From: Porticoccaceae bacterium UBA1989
GTDB taxonomy: Bacteria; Pseudomonadota; Gammaproteobacteria; Pseudomonadales; Porticoccaceae
Reading direction: 5' to 3'
Length of the DNA stretch: 7,347 bases
Assembly: GCA_002335945.1 (NCBI GenBank)
Contig: DDDD01000152.1
Span: forward strand, 1 to 7,347
Part shown: positions 1 through 6,768 of the stretch, one piece after another
Layout: each line of letters starts with the position of its first letter
How positions within the stretch are numbered: the stretch's first letter is position 1
The notes under the pieces: model-generated
What the model was told of the DNA's origin: nothing
The model's database searches: none
Seen by the model: only the letters and a program-made list of their open reading frames with translations
Position numbers and translations under genes: made by a program

Positions 1-240
1 CGCGCCGAAGATGTTCGATTTCAATGTTTCTGTCAGCTCCGGATCATTGCCGGCCAGACGTTTATCGGCCTGATCGATAATTCGCTTAAATATTGGATTG
101 TCCATCGTTAATTTGCTGGGCTTCAGGTTGGCTTTAACGTATTCGCTGGAATAGCTCTCCAGCCAGCCAGGATATTCGATTATGTGACTGTCTGCGTCAT
201 GAATGATTCTGCCTTCGCGGTGTGATTGCTGTGTACTCAT
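1..240 (-). CDS. Amidohydrolase-family metal-dependent hydrolase, N-terminal part (cut by window edge)
   Basis: Eighty codons are open from the ATG at 240-238 to the left edge, so the C-terminal part lies outside. Near the N-terminus the protein reads IIHDADSHIIEYPGWL (residues 12-27). A beta-strand leading into D-x-D-S-H-x-x-E-x-P is the usual opening of the amidohydrolase-2 (ACMSD/LigW-like) TIM-barrel family, where this D-x-H motif (D17, H19) supplies the first metal ligands. Such enzymes are cytoplasmic hydrolases, decarboxylases or hydratases. No signal peptide is visible, which fits. The start is supported by AAGGA nine bases upstream and by a promoter placing the transcript start about 25 bases before it. 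It is transcribed divergently from the TonB receptor gene and may serve the same pathway, but this is inferred from position only. The remaining metal ligands cannot be checked here, so the reaction is unknown. Confidence 0.75.
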   Translation of the reverse strand, partial: MSTQQSHREGRIIHDADSHIIEYPGWLESYSSEYVKANLKPSKLTMDNPIFKRIIDQADKRLAGNDPELTETLKSNIFGA

Positions 241-271
241 TCTCTTTAATCCTTATCGTTTAGTTTTTGCT

Positions 272-299
272 ATTATATAAACCCTAAACTAAAAGTAAA
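272..299 (-). promoter_or_regulatory. Leftward sigma-70-like promoter of the amidohydrolase gene
   Basis: On the minus strand a perfect -10 box TATAAT (277-272) is preceded, with a 16-bp spacer, by TTTACT (299-294), which matches 4 of 6 bases of the -35 consensus. Transcription would begin near 265, giving a leader of about 25 bases with AAGGA (254-250) nine bases before the ATG. The geometry is good; the -35 box is only moderate, so an activator or repressor may act here. Confidence 0.55.
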
Positions 300-303
300 G
301 GGT
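281..303. promoter_or_regulatory. Imperfect palindrome overlapping the leftward -35 box; candidate operator
   Basis: Two 10-base arms, ACCCTAAACT (281-290) and AGTAAAGGGT (294-303), are inverted copies matching at 8 of 10 positions around a central AAA. The right arm contains the -35 hexamer and the left arm begins just behind the -10 box. A dimeric regulator bound here would block or modulate the leftward promoter. The arms are AT-rich, so chance is possible. The binding protein is unknown. Confidence 0.35.
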
Positions 304-528
304 GAGTGAGTTTATTTTGACGCCGTTGCCACTACCGATCTCTTTTGGGTCATCTAATACTCAACGTTGTATTTTATAATCAGGGCGCTGGGTGAGGCCT
401 TTTGATACACTGGAAAGGCGCTTTCTACCTAGTCTAACTGGCATCTGAGTTTTGGTATTTCGAAAAACCGAGGATGCGTTTCCACAACAATATTCCGAGT
501 AACCTCGAGAAAAAATGCCTAATGTCTC

Positions 529-557
529 TTGCAATTTCCTTTCCGCTATTATATGTT
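529..557 (+). promoter_or_regulatory. Candidate promoter for the TonB receptor gene
   Basis: TTGCAA (529-534) and TATGTT (552-557) are separated by 17 bp; each matches 4 of 6 consensus bases. The overlapping TATTAT at 547-552 is a better -10 box but lacks a -35 at the right distance. The transcript start would be near 564, leaving a leader of about 130 bases before ATG 693. This is the best rightward candidate seen, but it is weak and may need an activator. Confidence 0.25.
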
Positions 558-680
558 TTGTTAACTAGTGTGTAGTGATGCATTGTTAATAATAGAAAGT
601 TTGCATGTGCCGCGCTCGTTCCGGTGAGGGGCCAACTCTCATTAAAAAGAAAAATAATTGACGCCATGAATGGCGCGTTA

Positions 681-686
681 AAGGGG
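681..686 (+). promoter_or_regulatory. Ribosome binding site that fixes the TonB receptor start
   Basis: AAGGGG lies six bases before ATG 693. The upstream in-frame alternatives, GTG 624 and ATG 666, have no comparable purine-rich site at the right distance, so this site decides for the 800-residue product. Confidence 0.6.
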
Positions 687-692
687 CTGATA

Positions 693-3095
693 ATGTTGGA
701 TATAGATACTAATAATGATGCAAAAAGTAATTCACTTTTCCGTCGAAGCGCATTGTTTGCTGCTGTGCTCGCCACCGCTGCTGGCAACGTTTGGGCACAG
801 GAGCAGGACGGTTTTCTGGATGAGGTTATTGTCACCGCCTCAAAGCGCGCTGAGACTCTGAGAGACTCCGCGATAGCTGTTTCGGTCATACCTGGCGATG
901 TTATAGATAAAACCCACGCCATTGATTTGTTTGATATGCAGAGCCTAGTTCCGTCCTTCAGGGCACGACCTAGTTCAAGGGCCGGTGCGAGCATAATGAC
1001 CGTCCGCGGTTTTACCAGTGCTTCTGCGGTGGGGTCAGAATCATCAATCGGTATGTATATAGATGGGATTTACCTGCCGCGTTCGCAATCACAAGTTATG
1101 GACTTACCGCGACTGGAACGAGTTGAAGTGCTTGCCGGGCCTCAAAGCACCCTGTTTGGGAAAAATGCCGCGGCGGGTGCCATCAGTCTTGTGACAAAGG
1201 CACCAACGCAGGAATTTGACGCCAAGGTTGAAGCGTCACTGGGTAACTATGATCATCGACAGGTAAAAGCTTATGTTAGTGGTGGCGTGTCAGACACCGT
1301 TGCTCTGAGCCTTTCAGGTAGCAGTTATACGCGTGATGGCTACACCAAGAGCCTCAGTGGACTGCAAGATCTTAACGATAAAGACCGGCTTAATTTACGC
1401 GCCCAGGCGCTTTGGCAGCCCACCGACGATGTATCTATCAGGGTGATAGCCGATTACAGTGAAATAGACGAAGTATGCTGCTCTGCCAGTGCGGTACAAG
1501 TTGGTACTACGGGTCTAGTCATTCAAAGTCTTGGCGCTCAAACGCTCGATCCCGAACGGGCTTTTGACTACGAATCCTATCTGAACCACGATCAAGTCAA
1601 CAAGATCGATGATACGGGTCTTTCAGTTCATGCCAATGTCGATTTCGATGGCTTCACGCTTACTTCCATTACCGCCTACCGCGAGAATAGCGTAGTGGGT
1701 GATGGTGATATTGATTATACCAGTGTAGATATAGCCAGAGGACCCACGTATCAGGACTCGGAAATGTTCTCGCAGGAAGTGCGTCTAACCTCTACAGGTG
1801 ATACCCGGTTAAAGTGGATGGCAGGGGCCTACCTCTTCCAGGAAGATGTAAAACTGGGTGGTGTCACCGAATACGGTGCAGACCTGCGTAATTACATGCT
1901 CGCGTTATCTAGAAACGCTATTGCATTGGCTGAGCGGGCCAGCGGTAACGCTCCGGGCACTTTTTTTCGCGAGGGCATAGAAATTGCTGGAGCATCTGAA
2001 TTGGATAATGACGCCTACTCATTTTTTGGTACTGTTGATTTTGATGTTACGGATCAGCTGACAGCTAGCGCGGGGATCAGCTATACCAAAGATGAAAAAG
2101 AAGCGATGGTTTCGCAGATTCGAAATGAAGACACCTTTTCCGCTCTGGACTTAGGAACATTGGCGGGTGGCGCCTTTGCCGCTTTTAGACCTTTTCAGTT
2201 CAGACCGCCGCAATTAGGGTTGCCTAACTCGGTAGAGTCAAATGAGTCGTCAGACGGCGATACCACCTGGATGGTGCGTTTGGCTTACGAGGTAAATGAC
2301 AATATTAATATTTATGGCAAGGTTGCAACCGGCTTTAAAGCAAGCTCTTGGGATCTGGGAGGATCCCATCCTCTGCGCTCTTCTGCCCAAGCCCTTGCGG
2401 AAGCCGGTCTGCTAACGGCCAACCAACAATACGGCGCACGTTTCTCTGATCCGGAAAGTTCTATGGTCTACGAACTTGGCCTAAAAGCCTTTTATGATAA
2501 TTTTTCTGTCACTGCGGCGGTGTTCGACCAGCAGATTGAAGATTTTCAGACCCGAGCCTTTGACGGTGTCCGATTTATTTCAACCAACGCAGGCGAGATG
2601 CAGGTTAAAGGGGCCGAGTTTGACCTCAACTATGCACCTGCACAAAGCCTGCTTTTCAGATTGGCAGGAACCTACCTGGATCCAGAGTATGTTGACTATA
2701 AGAACGCACCGCCAGCCTTCGGCGCGGCAGCGCCGATTGACCGGTCTGGCACAAAACCCGGCGGCATTCCTGAATGGAGTCTGGTTGGCAGCGCCACTTA
2801 TAACTTCAACGTGGGTGCTAACGCCAACGGCTTTGTCAGAGCCGACTATGTTTACGAAGAAGAAACCGAGATCAATGACAGTTTCCCGGGAGTTAAGCGG
2901 GAGATCGGTACTTTTAATGCCAGTGTCGGCATCGATTTTTCAAACGGTTTAACTGCCAGTTTATGGGGGCGTAACGTAAATAATGATGAGTATTTTCATA
3001 CAGCGTTTGCTGGAGTTGCCCAACCCGGTACCATAAACTCCTGGCCCAATCAGCCTCGAACTTATGGCCTCACCCTGGGTTATCGATTTCAATAG
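693..3095 (+). CDS. TonB-dependent outer-membrane receptor
   Basis: An 800-residue gated beta-barrel that would import a large or scarce substrate across the outer membrane using TonB/ExbBD energy. Residues 1-35 form a signal peptide (RRS, then a hydrophobic run, then VWA before Gln36). A TonB box, DEVIVTAS, follows at 43-50, as in receptors with EVIVTA boxes. The plug domain spans about 57-170 and ends in the classic RVEVLAGPQSTLFGKN (143-158) and GAISLVTK (162-169). The rest is barrel, ending in an aromatic-containing strand, GLTLGYRFQ. Length is normal. The start was chosen for AAGGGG at 681-686 and because the longer form adds 23 residues before an already complete signal peptide. An adjacent Cys pair (262-263) in the DEVCCS segment, probably in an extracellular loop, holds the only cysteines. 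The gene ends in its own terminator, so it may be a separate transcript. Substrate is not evident; the neighbouring carrier and hydrolases favour an organic nutrient over an iron chelate, as an inference. Confidence 0.93.
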   Translation: MLDIDTNNDAKSNSLFRRSALFAAVLATAAGNVWAQEQDGFLDEVIVTASKRAETLRDSAIAVSVIPGDVIDKTHAIDLFDMQSLVPSFRARPSSRAGASIMTVRGFTSASAVGSESSIGMYIDGIYLPRSQSQVMDLPRLERVEVLAGPQSTLFGKNAAAGAISLVTKAPTQEFDAKVEASLGNYDHRQVKAYVSGGVSDTVALSLSGSSYTRDGYTKSLSGLQDLNDKDRLNLRAQALWQPTDDVSIRVIADYSEIDEVCCSASAVQVGTTGLVIQSLGAQTLDPERAFDYESYLNHDQVNKIDDTGLSVHANVDFDGFTLTSITAYRENSVVGDGDIDYTSVDIARGPTYQDSEMFSQEVRLTSTGDTRLKWMAGAYLFQEDVKLGGVTEYGADLRNYMLALSRNAIALAERASGNAPGTFFREGIEIAGASELDNDAYSFFGTVDFDVTDQLTASAGISYTKDEKEAMVSQIRNEDTFSALDLGTLAGGAFAAFRPFQFRPPQLGLPNSVESNESSDGDTTWMVRLAYEVNDNINIYGKVATGFKASSWDLGGSHPLRSSAQALAEAGLLTANQQYGARFSDPESSMVYELGLKAFYDNFSVTAAVFDQQIEDFQTRAFDGVRFISTNAGEMQVKGAEFDLNYAPAQSLLFRLAGTYLDPEYVDYKNAPPAFGAAAPIDRSGTKPGGIPEWSLVGSATYNFNVGANANGFVRADYVYEEETEINDSFPGVKREIGTFNASVGIDFSNGLTASLWGRNVNNDEYFHTAFAGVAQPGTINSWPNQPRTYGLTLGYRFQ

Positions 3096-3131
3096 TCTTT
3101 AGTTAGAGATCATATAGCGAGAGTTGTTTTG

Positions 3132-3174
3132 CTAGCCGCCTTTGCCGAAGTGGGTGTTGGCGGCTAGTTTATTT
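3132..3174 (+). terminator. Intrinsic terminator after the TonB receptor gene
   Basis: A perfect 9-bp inverted repeat, CTAGCCGCC (3132-3140) with GGCGGCTAG (3159-3167), encloses an 18-base loop and is followed directly by TTTATTT (3168-3174). It begins 36 bases after the receptor stop codon. The opposite side lacks a usable U-tract for leftward termination. It separates the receptor transcript from the transporter gene and overlaps the spurious upstream extension of that gene. Confidence 0.8.
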
Positions 3175-3231
3175 CTCTCTTGCAGAAATATTGGCTTTAA
3201 TCGATCTAGCGACCACTTGCAGCGAGGCTAC

Positions 3232-4770
3232 ATGGAAATCACACGGGAACAGTTACCATTAAGGACTAGGTTAGCCTATGGAATCGGAGAGATGGGCGAA
3301 ATCGTTTTCCTGGGTATGTTTAATACTTTTATCGTCATTTACTATAACCAAGTAGTTGGTCTTTCCAATTCGCTTATAGGTATTGCGATAATGCTCGCAA
3401 TGATCGGCGACGCTATATCCGATCCTATGGTTGGGATGATTTCTGATCGCTGGCGGTCGCGGCTGGGTAGACGCCACCCCTTTCTTTTTGCCGCTCCAAT
3501 TCCACTCGCTATCTCACTGTACTTGATTTTCAGTCCGCCGGATTCGTTAACGGGCGGAGCTGCAGGTGAACCCAATCAAATGTGGCTGTTTGTCTGGTTA
3601 GCTTTTTGGACTATATGTGGACGCTTGTTTGTAACGCTGTATACCATCCCACATCACGCATTGGGAGCTGAGTTGGCCAAGGACCCCAATGAGCGATCGA
3701 AGCTATTCAGTATGAGCGCGATCATTGGCTATGTATCTGGCGCGCTATTTTCCTTTACGGTCTGGGGTTTCTTTCTCAGTGGCGAAAGCCTATTAGCCGA
3801 TGGGTCCGTTGTCCCTAAACACCTGGACGCATCGGCGTATCCACCCGTGATTCTAACCGCCTGCGGGATGATCTTGGTGATGATAAATCTTAGTGCTTTT
3901 GGCACGCTGGACCGGGTACCCTATCTAAGTTCGGTGCCTAAGAATGAGGCGCGAAGATCACTCCTGAATTTCTATCGAGAACTGATTGGCGCGTTTGCTA
4001 ATCCCAACTACGCCTTTTTGATGATTGGGTTTTTCTTGCTCATGATTTCAATTGGGCTGAGTGACACCTCATCGATCTTTGTCGCAACCTATTTCTGGGA
4101 ATTGAAACCCGAGCAAATCAAATGGTTCGGTCTGGTGTTAATCCCGGCCGTTATCATCGGCGCGACTGCGTCTCCCGTTTTGATGAGAAAATTTGACCGC
4201 AAGCCGGTGCTGATCGGTGGGCTTCTTGGCTTAATGATATTTGGTCAGATACCCATAAATCTTCGTTTATTGGATTTGATGCCCGTCAATGGGTCTGAAA
4301 ATTTGCTGCCGATATTGCTGTTGAGTGCCTTACTGGCCTCGACATGTGCCGCCGCGGGCGCTGTTGCGATGATGTCGATCCTGGGTGATATAGCGGATGA
4401 AAACGAGTTGCTAAGCGGCCTGCGCCAGGAAGGATTGATCTATTCAGCGCGCGCTTTCTTCGCAAAAGCATCCAACTCAGCGGGTCATCTAATCGGAGGC
4501 ATAGTGCTGGATCTGTATGTTGTGTTCCCCTTTGATGCGGTGCCCGGTGAAGTCGACACTGAGGTCATCTGGCGTCTGGGTTTCTTCGGCGGGCCAATCA
4601 TGTGCATCGCGGGTTTTTGCGCGCTGCCATTCTATGCGCGCTATCGGCTCACTCGTGCCGGACACCTCGAGATTCTGAACGAGCTGGAAATAAATTCGCA
4701 ACATGGCAAAAAAACGGAAGATGCGGGTCTGAAAATGAGTCTGACGCCGGTTCCAATATCTGAACATTGA
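3232..4770 (+). CDS. GPH (MelB-like) family cation-coupled MFS transporter
   Basis: A 512-residue inner-membrane carrier with about twelve hydrophobic segments (roughly 22-42, 46-66, 84-102, 117-139, 161-183, 205-225, 256-275, 297-316, 325-343, 357-383, 415-435, 447-470) and a hydrophilic C-terminal tail. GPH hallmarks are YGIGEMGE (16-23), GDAISDPMVGMISDR (59-73) leading into SRLGRRHPF, and IPHHALGAEL (139-148) before NERS. D60 and D64 align with Asp55 and Asp59 of the MelB sodium/proton site, so cation symport is likely. In my alignment from memory the MelB galactoside-binding Asp19 and Asp124 correspond to I24 and H141, so the substrate is probably not a melibiose-type sugar. ATG 3232 is preferred: GAGG sits four bases upstream and the family motif begins soon after, whereas the longer frame from TTG 3142 starts inside the terminator hairpin. 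The stop is a tandem TGA TAG. No convincing promoter was found between 3168 and 3231. Confidence 0.9.
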   Translation: MEITREQLPLRTRLAYGIGEMGEIVFLGMFNTFIVIYYNQVVGLSNSLIGIAIMLAMIGDAISDPMVGMISDRWRSRLGRRHPFLFAAPIPLAISLYLIFSPPDSLTGGAAGEPNQMWLFVWLAFWTICGRLFVTLYTIPHHALGAELAKDPNERSKLFSMSAIIGYVSGALFSFTVWGFFLSGESLLADGSVVPKHLDASAYPPVILTACGMILVMINLSAFGTLDRVPYLSSVPKNEARRSLLNFYRELIGAFANPNYAFLMIGFFLLMISIGLSDTSSIFVATYFWELKPEQIKWFGLVLIPAVIIGATASPVLMRKFDRKPVLIGGLLGLMIFGQIPINLRLLDLMPVNGSENLLPILLLSALLASTCAAAGAVAMMSILGDIADENELLSGLRQEGLIYSARAFFAKASNSAGHLIGGIVLDLYVVFPFDAVPGEVDTEVIWRLGFFGGPIMCIAGFCALPFYARYRLTRAGHLEILNELEINSQHGKKTEDAGLKMSLTPVPISEH

Positions 4771-4827
4771 TAGCGCACAGGGATGGCAGTGAGAAGAAGA
4801 TGATTCTTGCTGCTATTTCCGCGGCGC

Positions 4828-4846
4828 GCGCCAAGTTTAGTGGCGC
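4828..4846 (+). other. Intercistronic hairpin between transporter and DUF3604 genes
   Basis: GCGCCA (4828-4833) and TGGCGC (4841-4846) can pair around a 7-base loop, within a very GC-rich patch that also holds the 10-base palindrome GGCGCGCGCC (4823-4832, with its last bases shared). No U-run follows, so it is not an intrinsic terminator. It ends 23 bases before the next ATG and could affect mRNA processing or stability. The remainder of the 99-bp gap holds nothing else convincing. Confidence 0.35.
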
Positions 4847-4869
4847 TCGACTATAATGAGGAAGGTTAG

Positions 4870-6726
4870 ATGAAATTGTTTGCGAGCAGTGCACTGCTGG
4901 TACTAGCTGTAGCTGCCAGTCCAGTCGTCGGACAGGACCGTGCACTCTATTGGGGGGACACTCACGTTCACAGTTCCAATTCGTTTGATGCCTATTTGGG
5001 ATTCAATCGTTCTGTGGATCCCGCAACCGCCTACCGTTATGCCCAAGGTGAGCCCGTCATTCACCCTTACTATCAGGCGCGAGTGCAGATTGACACACCC
5101 CTGGATTTTCTTGTTATTGCCGATCACGCTGAACTCATGGGGGCGTTGCAGACAATAGCCGAGACCGGTATTCCTCGCGACGGCCTCGGCTTTCTCGACA
5201 CCATGAAAAGTTGGCTCATCGAGTATCGCTTGCGCAAGGCGCTGGAGGAATTTGATTTGTTTGGGCTGGCATCTTCGCTCATTAAGGATCGCGGTGGCCC
5301 CGTGGAAGCCGCCCGGCCGCCTGAAGAAGTGAGCAGCCCAATACCCAATGCGGATGTTATGGCGAGCGATACCTGGCAACAATATACACGCGTGGCAGAC
5401 GCCTACAACGATCCGGGTCGGTTCACGGCCATGATCGGCTGGGAGTGGACCTCGGGGCCGGGCGGAGCCAACCTGCATCGGGTTGTTTTTACCGACGCCG
5501 ATGGTGAGACAGCGCGCTCTTTTCAGCCCTATGGATCCAACAATAGCGCTTATCCAGAGGATTTGTGGGCCTGGCTGGAGAAAACGTCAAGTGACACCGA
5601 GTCGGATTTTATCGCCATACCGCATAATTCCAATATCTCCAAAGGATTCATGTTCCCTCAAACCACCATCAAGGATGAACCGGTGAGCCAGGAGTATGCG
5701 CGTGCGCGGCAGAAGTGGGAGCCGGTCGCGGAAATCACGCAGTTCAAAGGAGATTCAGAAACTGCTGCCCTGCTCTCACCCAATGATGAATTTGCTGATT
5801 TCGAAACTTACGGCTTCTTTCTGCAGGCCAAGGCCGAGGACTACATTCCGACAGAGGGGGATTATCTTCGCGGTGCACTTAAGCGCGGGCTGGAATTCGA
5901 CAGTAGTCTCGGGATCAATCCCTACAAGTACGGATTGATTGGTTCGACCGACTCTCATACCGGTCTGGCATCGGCAGAAGAGGGCAACTTTCACGGCAAG
6001 TTCGCACGCGACAGTGTGCCCGGGAACAAAAGCATGTATCCCGGGCAGCCACACCGCTCGAGCGGCTGGGCCATGTCAGCACAGGGCCTTGCGGCCGTGT
6101 GGGCTGACAGCAATGATCGCGAATCGATTATGGCAGCATTCAAACGGCGCGAGGTCTATGCCACGACCGGCCCGAGAATTAGCCTGCGATTTTTTGGCGG
6201 CTGGAACTTCACTCCTATGGATATGAATTCATCCGACTATGTCAACATCGGTTATACCAAAGGCGTTCCTATGGGTGGTGACCTGAGAGGAGGCAATCAG
6301 GGAGACGCGCCGGGATTTCTGATCAGCGCTGCCCGCGATCCTATCGGTGCCAACCTCGATCGAGTGCAGGTGGTGAAGGGATGGCTCGATGCTGAAGGCA
6401 AGTCCCAAGAGAAGGTGTTCAACGTTGCATGGGCGGGAGTCAGGCAGCCTGATACCGCGGGCAAACTACCTGCAATCGGCAATACGGTTAACCAAGCCAC
6501 TGCTGCGGTTAGCAATTCGATTGGCACAGATGAACTATCCACCCTCTGGGTCGACCCCGAATTTGACGCCGGTGTACGCGCGTTCTACTACATCCGGGCG
6601 CTACAGATTCCCACGGCCAGGCACTCTCTCTACGATGCCATTGCGTTGCAGGTCACTGAAACTGACCGCGGGGCTAAGACTATCCAAGAGCGAGCCTACT
6701 CATCCCCTATCTGGTATACACCCTGA
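4870..6726 (+). CDS. Secreted DUF3604-family protein with PHP-like metal site
   Basis: A 618-residue protein matching the DUF3604 (PF12228) family by its characteristic opening, YWGDTHVHSSNSFDAYLGF (27-45). The family has no firmly assigned reaction that I can state; the metal motifs resemble PHP-type phosphoesterases and other metal-dependent hydrolases. Residues 1-21 are a clear signal peptide (KLF, hydrophobic core, VVG before Gln22), so the enzyme should be periplasmic or exported. Likely ligands are D30-x-H32-x-H34, D85-H86 in LVIADHAE, H202 in GGANLHR, H252 in IPHNSN, and D361-x-H363 in GSTDSHTG; WEW (191-193) is another family signature. All are present, so the site looks intact. The C-terminal 150 residues look beta-rich and appropriate for the family. 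GAGGAAGG (4858-4865) precedes the ATG by four bases, a strong site. It lies between the transporter and the serine hydrolase in one probable operon, suggesting it processes the imported substrate. Confidence 0.9.
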   Translation: MKLFASSALLVLAVAASPVVGQDRALYWGDTHVHSSNSFDAYLGFNRSVDPATAYRYAQGEPVIHPYYQARVQIDTPLDFLVIADHAELMGALQTIAETGIPRDGLGFLDTMKSWLIEYRLRKALEEFDLFGLASSLIKDRGGPVEAARPPEEVSSPIPNADVMASDTWQQYTRVADAYNDPGRFTAMIGWEWTSGPGGANLHRVVFTDADGETARSFQPYGSNNSAYPEDLWAWLEKTSSDTESDFIAIPHNSNISKGFMFPQTTIKDEPVSQEYARARQKWEPVAEITQFKGDSETAALLSPNDEFADFETYGFFLQAKAEDYIPTEGDYLRGALKRGLEFDSSLGINPYKYGLIGSTDSHTGLASAEEGNFHGKFARDSVPGNKSMYPGQPHRSSGWAMSAQGLAAVWADSNDRESIMAAFKRREVYATTGPRISLRFFGGWNFTPMDMNSSDYVNIGYTKGVPMGGDLRGGNQGDAPGFLISAARDPIGANLDRVQVVKGWLDAEGKSQEKVFNVAWAGVRQPDTAGKLPAIGNTVNQATAAVSNSIGTDELSTLWVDPEFDAGVRAFYYIRALQIPTARHSLYDAIALQVTETDRGAKTIQERAYSSPIWYTP

Positions 6727-6768
6727 TTTAATAAAGGCCTTCACTTTTCACAAAGGAAATCGTTTTCG

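Larger units (their letters stand above)
241..692. other. Divergent intergenic region, no convincing gene
   Basis: This 452-bp AT-rich stretch separates the leftward amidohydrolase from the rightward TonB receptor. It holds the leftward promoter and palindrome (272-303), an isolated TATAAT at 375-380 with no acceptable -35 box, a small hairpin GCCTTT/AAAGGC (397-402 with 414-419), a long imperfect hairpin (441-477), a candidate rightward promoter (529-557) and short repeats around 546-595. The only short reading frame of note, ATG 474 to TAG 575 (33 codons), has no properly spaced ribosome binding site. The receptor frame stays open upstream to GTG 624, but that part reads like non-coding leader. 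The length suggests room for regulator binding, but no regulator gene is in the window. Confidence 0.7.

Noticed and set aside
375..380. TATAAT in the intergenic region
   Set aside because: The sequence 15-19 bp upstream has no resemblance to a -35 box, and the leader to the receptor would exceed 300 bases.
397..419. GCCTTT/AAAGGC hairpin as a terminator
   Set aside because: The stem is six pairs, no U-tract follows on either strand, and no gene ends nearby.
474..575. 33-codon plus-strand frame with a hydrophobic end in the intergenic region
   Set aside because: The only purine-rich sequence touches the ATG directly, giving no workable spacing, and there is no recognisable similarity.
624..692. 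GTG-start extension of the TonB receptor
   Set aside because: It lacks a ribosome binding site and would put 23 residues before an already complete signal peptide; ATG 693 has a well-spaced AAGGGG.
434..994. 186-codon minus-strand open frame across the intergenic region and receptor start
   Set aside because: Most of it lies antisense to the well-supported receptor signal peptide and plug, its product resembles nothing recognisable, and its end is only an open stretch of AT-rich leader.
2494..2952. 152-codon alternative-frame ORF within the receptor gene
   Set aside because: It overlaps the conserved receptor barrel in another frame and has no ribosome site or family resemblance.
4852..4857. 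Perfect TATAAT just before the DUF3604 gene
   Set aside because: No -35 box lies at a suitable distance, and transcription would start inside the ribosome binding site.
4903..5478. 191-codon minus-strand open frame inside the DUF3604 gene
   Set aside because: It is antisense to the conserved metal-binding motifs of a clear gene, without a start signal or recognisable product.
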